Assembly (NCBI GenBank): GCA_947034895.1
Contig: OX344765.1
Coordinates: forward strand, 10,917,001-10,981,000
Direction of reading: 5' to 3'
DNA: 64,000 bases
Source: Rhytidiadelphus loreus
Lineage: Eukaryota; Streptophyta; Bryopsida; Hypnales; Hylocomiaceae
The notes below the pieces were generated by a model. The model searched no databases. It was not told the DNA's origin and saw only the letters and a program-made list of their open reading frames with translations. Shown piece after piece: positions 63,300 to 64,000 of the stretch. Positions within the stretch are counted from its first letter, which is position 1; the number at the start of each line of letters is the position of its first letter. The position numbers and the translations under genes were made by a program.

Positions 63300-64000
63300 C
63301 ACTACAAGAAACCCGCGTTTTAGGTGATGTTTTGTAATTTTTTCAGATGGATTTTAGGTGACGTGAGAAAAAACAACTTGTGTTTTTTTGTCAATAATCA
63401 CGTCCAATATAACATTCCAAGTCCAACAAATTGTTTATGTGGCAACACTTTTTGGAATTTTTGGTGCCAAAGGAACTGGGACTTAGAGCCAAAGTGAATT
63501 AAACCAAAATGGAAACCTAATCCACCCCCCACATCCACAACTATTTAACCCCTAAAGTTCCAAGGCCATTTTTCTGTCAAAAACCACACAAAACTGCCAT
63601 TTCTACTGCGTTAGTCCAAAAAAACAAAAAGAATACTTTTTTGGGAACTGAACCATAGGATCTTAAACTTTACTTGTTTTAGATCATGTGGTAAAATTTT
63701 CATGAAGTTTGACCGTACAGATTGAGAGATAGGAGCATTCAAAGTTGAAAAAACAAGTTTTTTTGAACACTCGACTACAATTTTAGATGACTTTGATCTC
63801 TATTTGTGGAAAAAAATTACACTATGGAGTTTGAATTTAAAATTTATTGTGTTGAAGAATTGAGTTGGGAGTCTAGGAAAAAAAATTCAAAAAATAAAAA
63901 CTTCATTTTCATACTTCAAAAAATTGTCAAGTAGAAGTAGGTTCAAGATTGAAAGAAAAACTAAATTGTTAATAGCTCTTAGATGGGATTGAAATACAAT
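63300..64000. mobile_element. Left end of another CACTA element, continuing past the window
   Basis: Starts CACTACAAGAAACCCGCGTT at 63300 and is followed by two TTTTAGGTGA motifs within 60 bp. The first 30 bp match the complemented right end of the 36-kb CACTA at about 25 of 30 positions. No TAGTG partner is visible before the window ends. A TTAA repeat copy begins inside it at 63549. Confidence 0.55.
63549..64000 (-). repeat. TTAA repeat family copy F (related subfamily), cut by window end
   Basis: TTAA at 63545-63548, then CCCCTAAAGTTCCAAGGCC, close to the complemented end of copy D (CCCCTAAAGTTCC). Shares CCATAGGATCTT with copies A and C, and the last 170 bp match the decayed copy at 11490-12199. 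Confidence 0.55.

Overview
This window looks like repeat-rich nuclear DNA of a land plant or close streptophyte. Evidence: a plant MINU-type SWI/SNF ATPase gene, plant-type CACTA transposase domains (tnp2, DUF4218, DUF4216), a plant LINE with a zinc-binding reverse-transcriptase tail, and a short TAAACCC telomere-like stretch. The host gene has only four coding exons, and there is a Helentron-like remnant with an OTU domain. Both hint at a non-seed plant such as a bryophyte, lycophyte or fern, but this is weak inference.

Layout. 1-1462 is the 3' flank of the host gene. 1463-7467 (minus) is an apparently intact chromatin-remodelling ATPase (MINU1/2, CHR12/CHR23 type, 1269 aa by my splice model). 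A 166-bp tandem repeat lies just upstream (7945-8345). 9-20 kb is AT-rich and full of decayed elements: a MITE, a Helentron-like pseudogene (OTU plus DUF6570-like), a 150-bp CACTA-type palindrome, and copies of a repeat with TTAA-CCC ends. One copy is interrupted by a GC-rich 1.5-kb insert that is itself flanked by TTAA.

20.9-62.6 kb is a nested stack. A LINE (EN-RT at 20.9-23.4 kb, 3' zinc-binding half and poly(A) at 60.9-62.6 kb) was opened by a 1346-bp non-autonomous CACTA (23398-24743, TSD TTA) and by what looks like a 36-kb CACTA (24753-60764). The large CACTA carries a decayed tnp2 transposase (minus strand, two in-frame stops). It also carries a six-exon, apparently intact second CACTA protein (plus strand, 38890-49806), diverging from the first. 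Intron 1 of that second gene holds a 7.5-kb hAT-like element with an 8-bp TSD and no recognisable transposase. Inside that hAT-like element is a dense array of the palindrome GACAAWTTGTC. A 5.1-kb TG...CA element with a 5-bp TSD sits downstream of the second gene. Two further stretches of the CACTA (34.6-36.8 kb and 55.2-59.3 kb) show spliced coding potential that I cannot assign.

63300 onward holds the left end of another CACTA related to the large one, and another copy of the TTAA repeat. I see no tRNA, rRNA or CRISPR. The only gene with a confident host function is the MINU-type ATPase; nearly everything else is transposon-derived.
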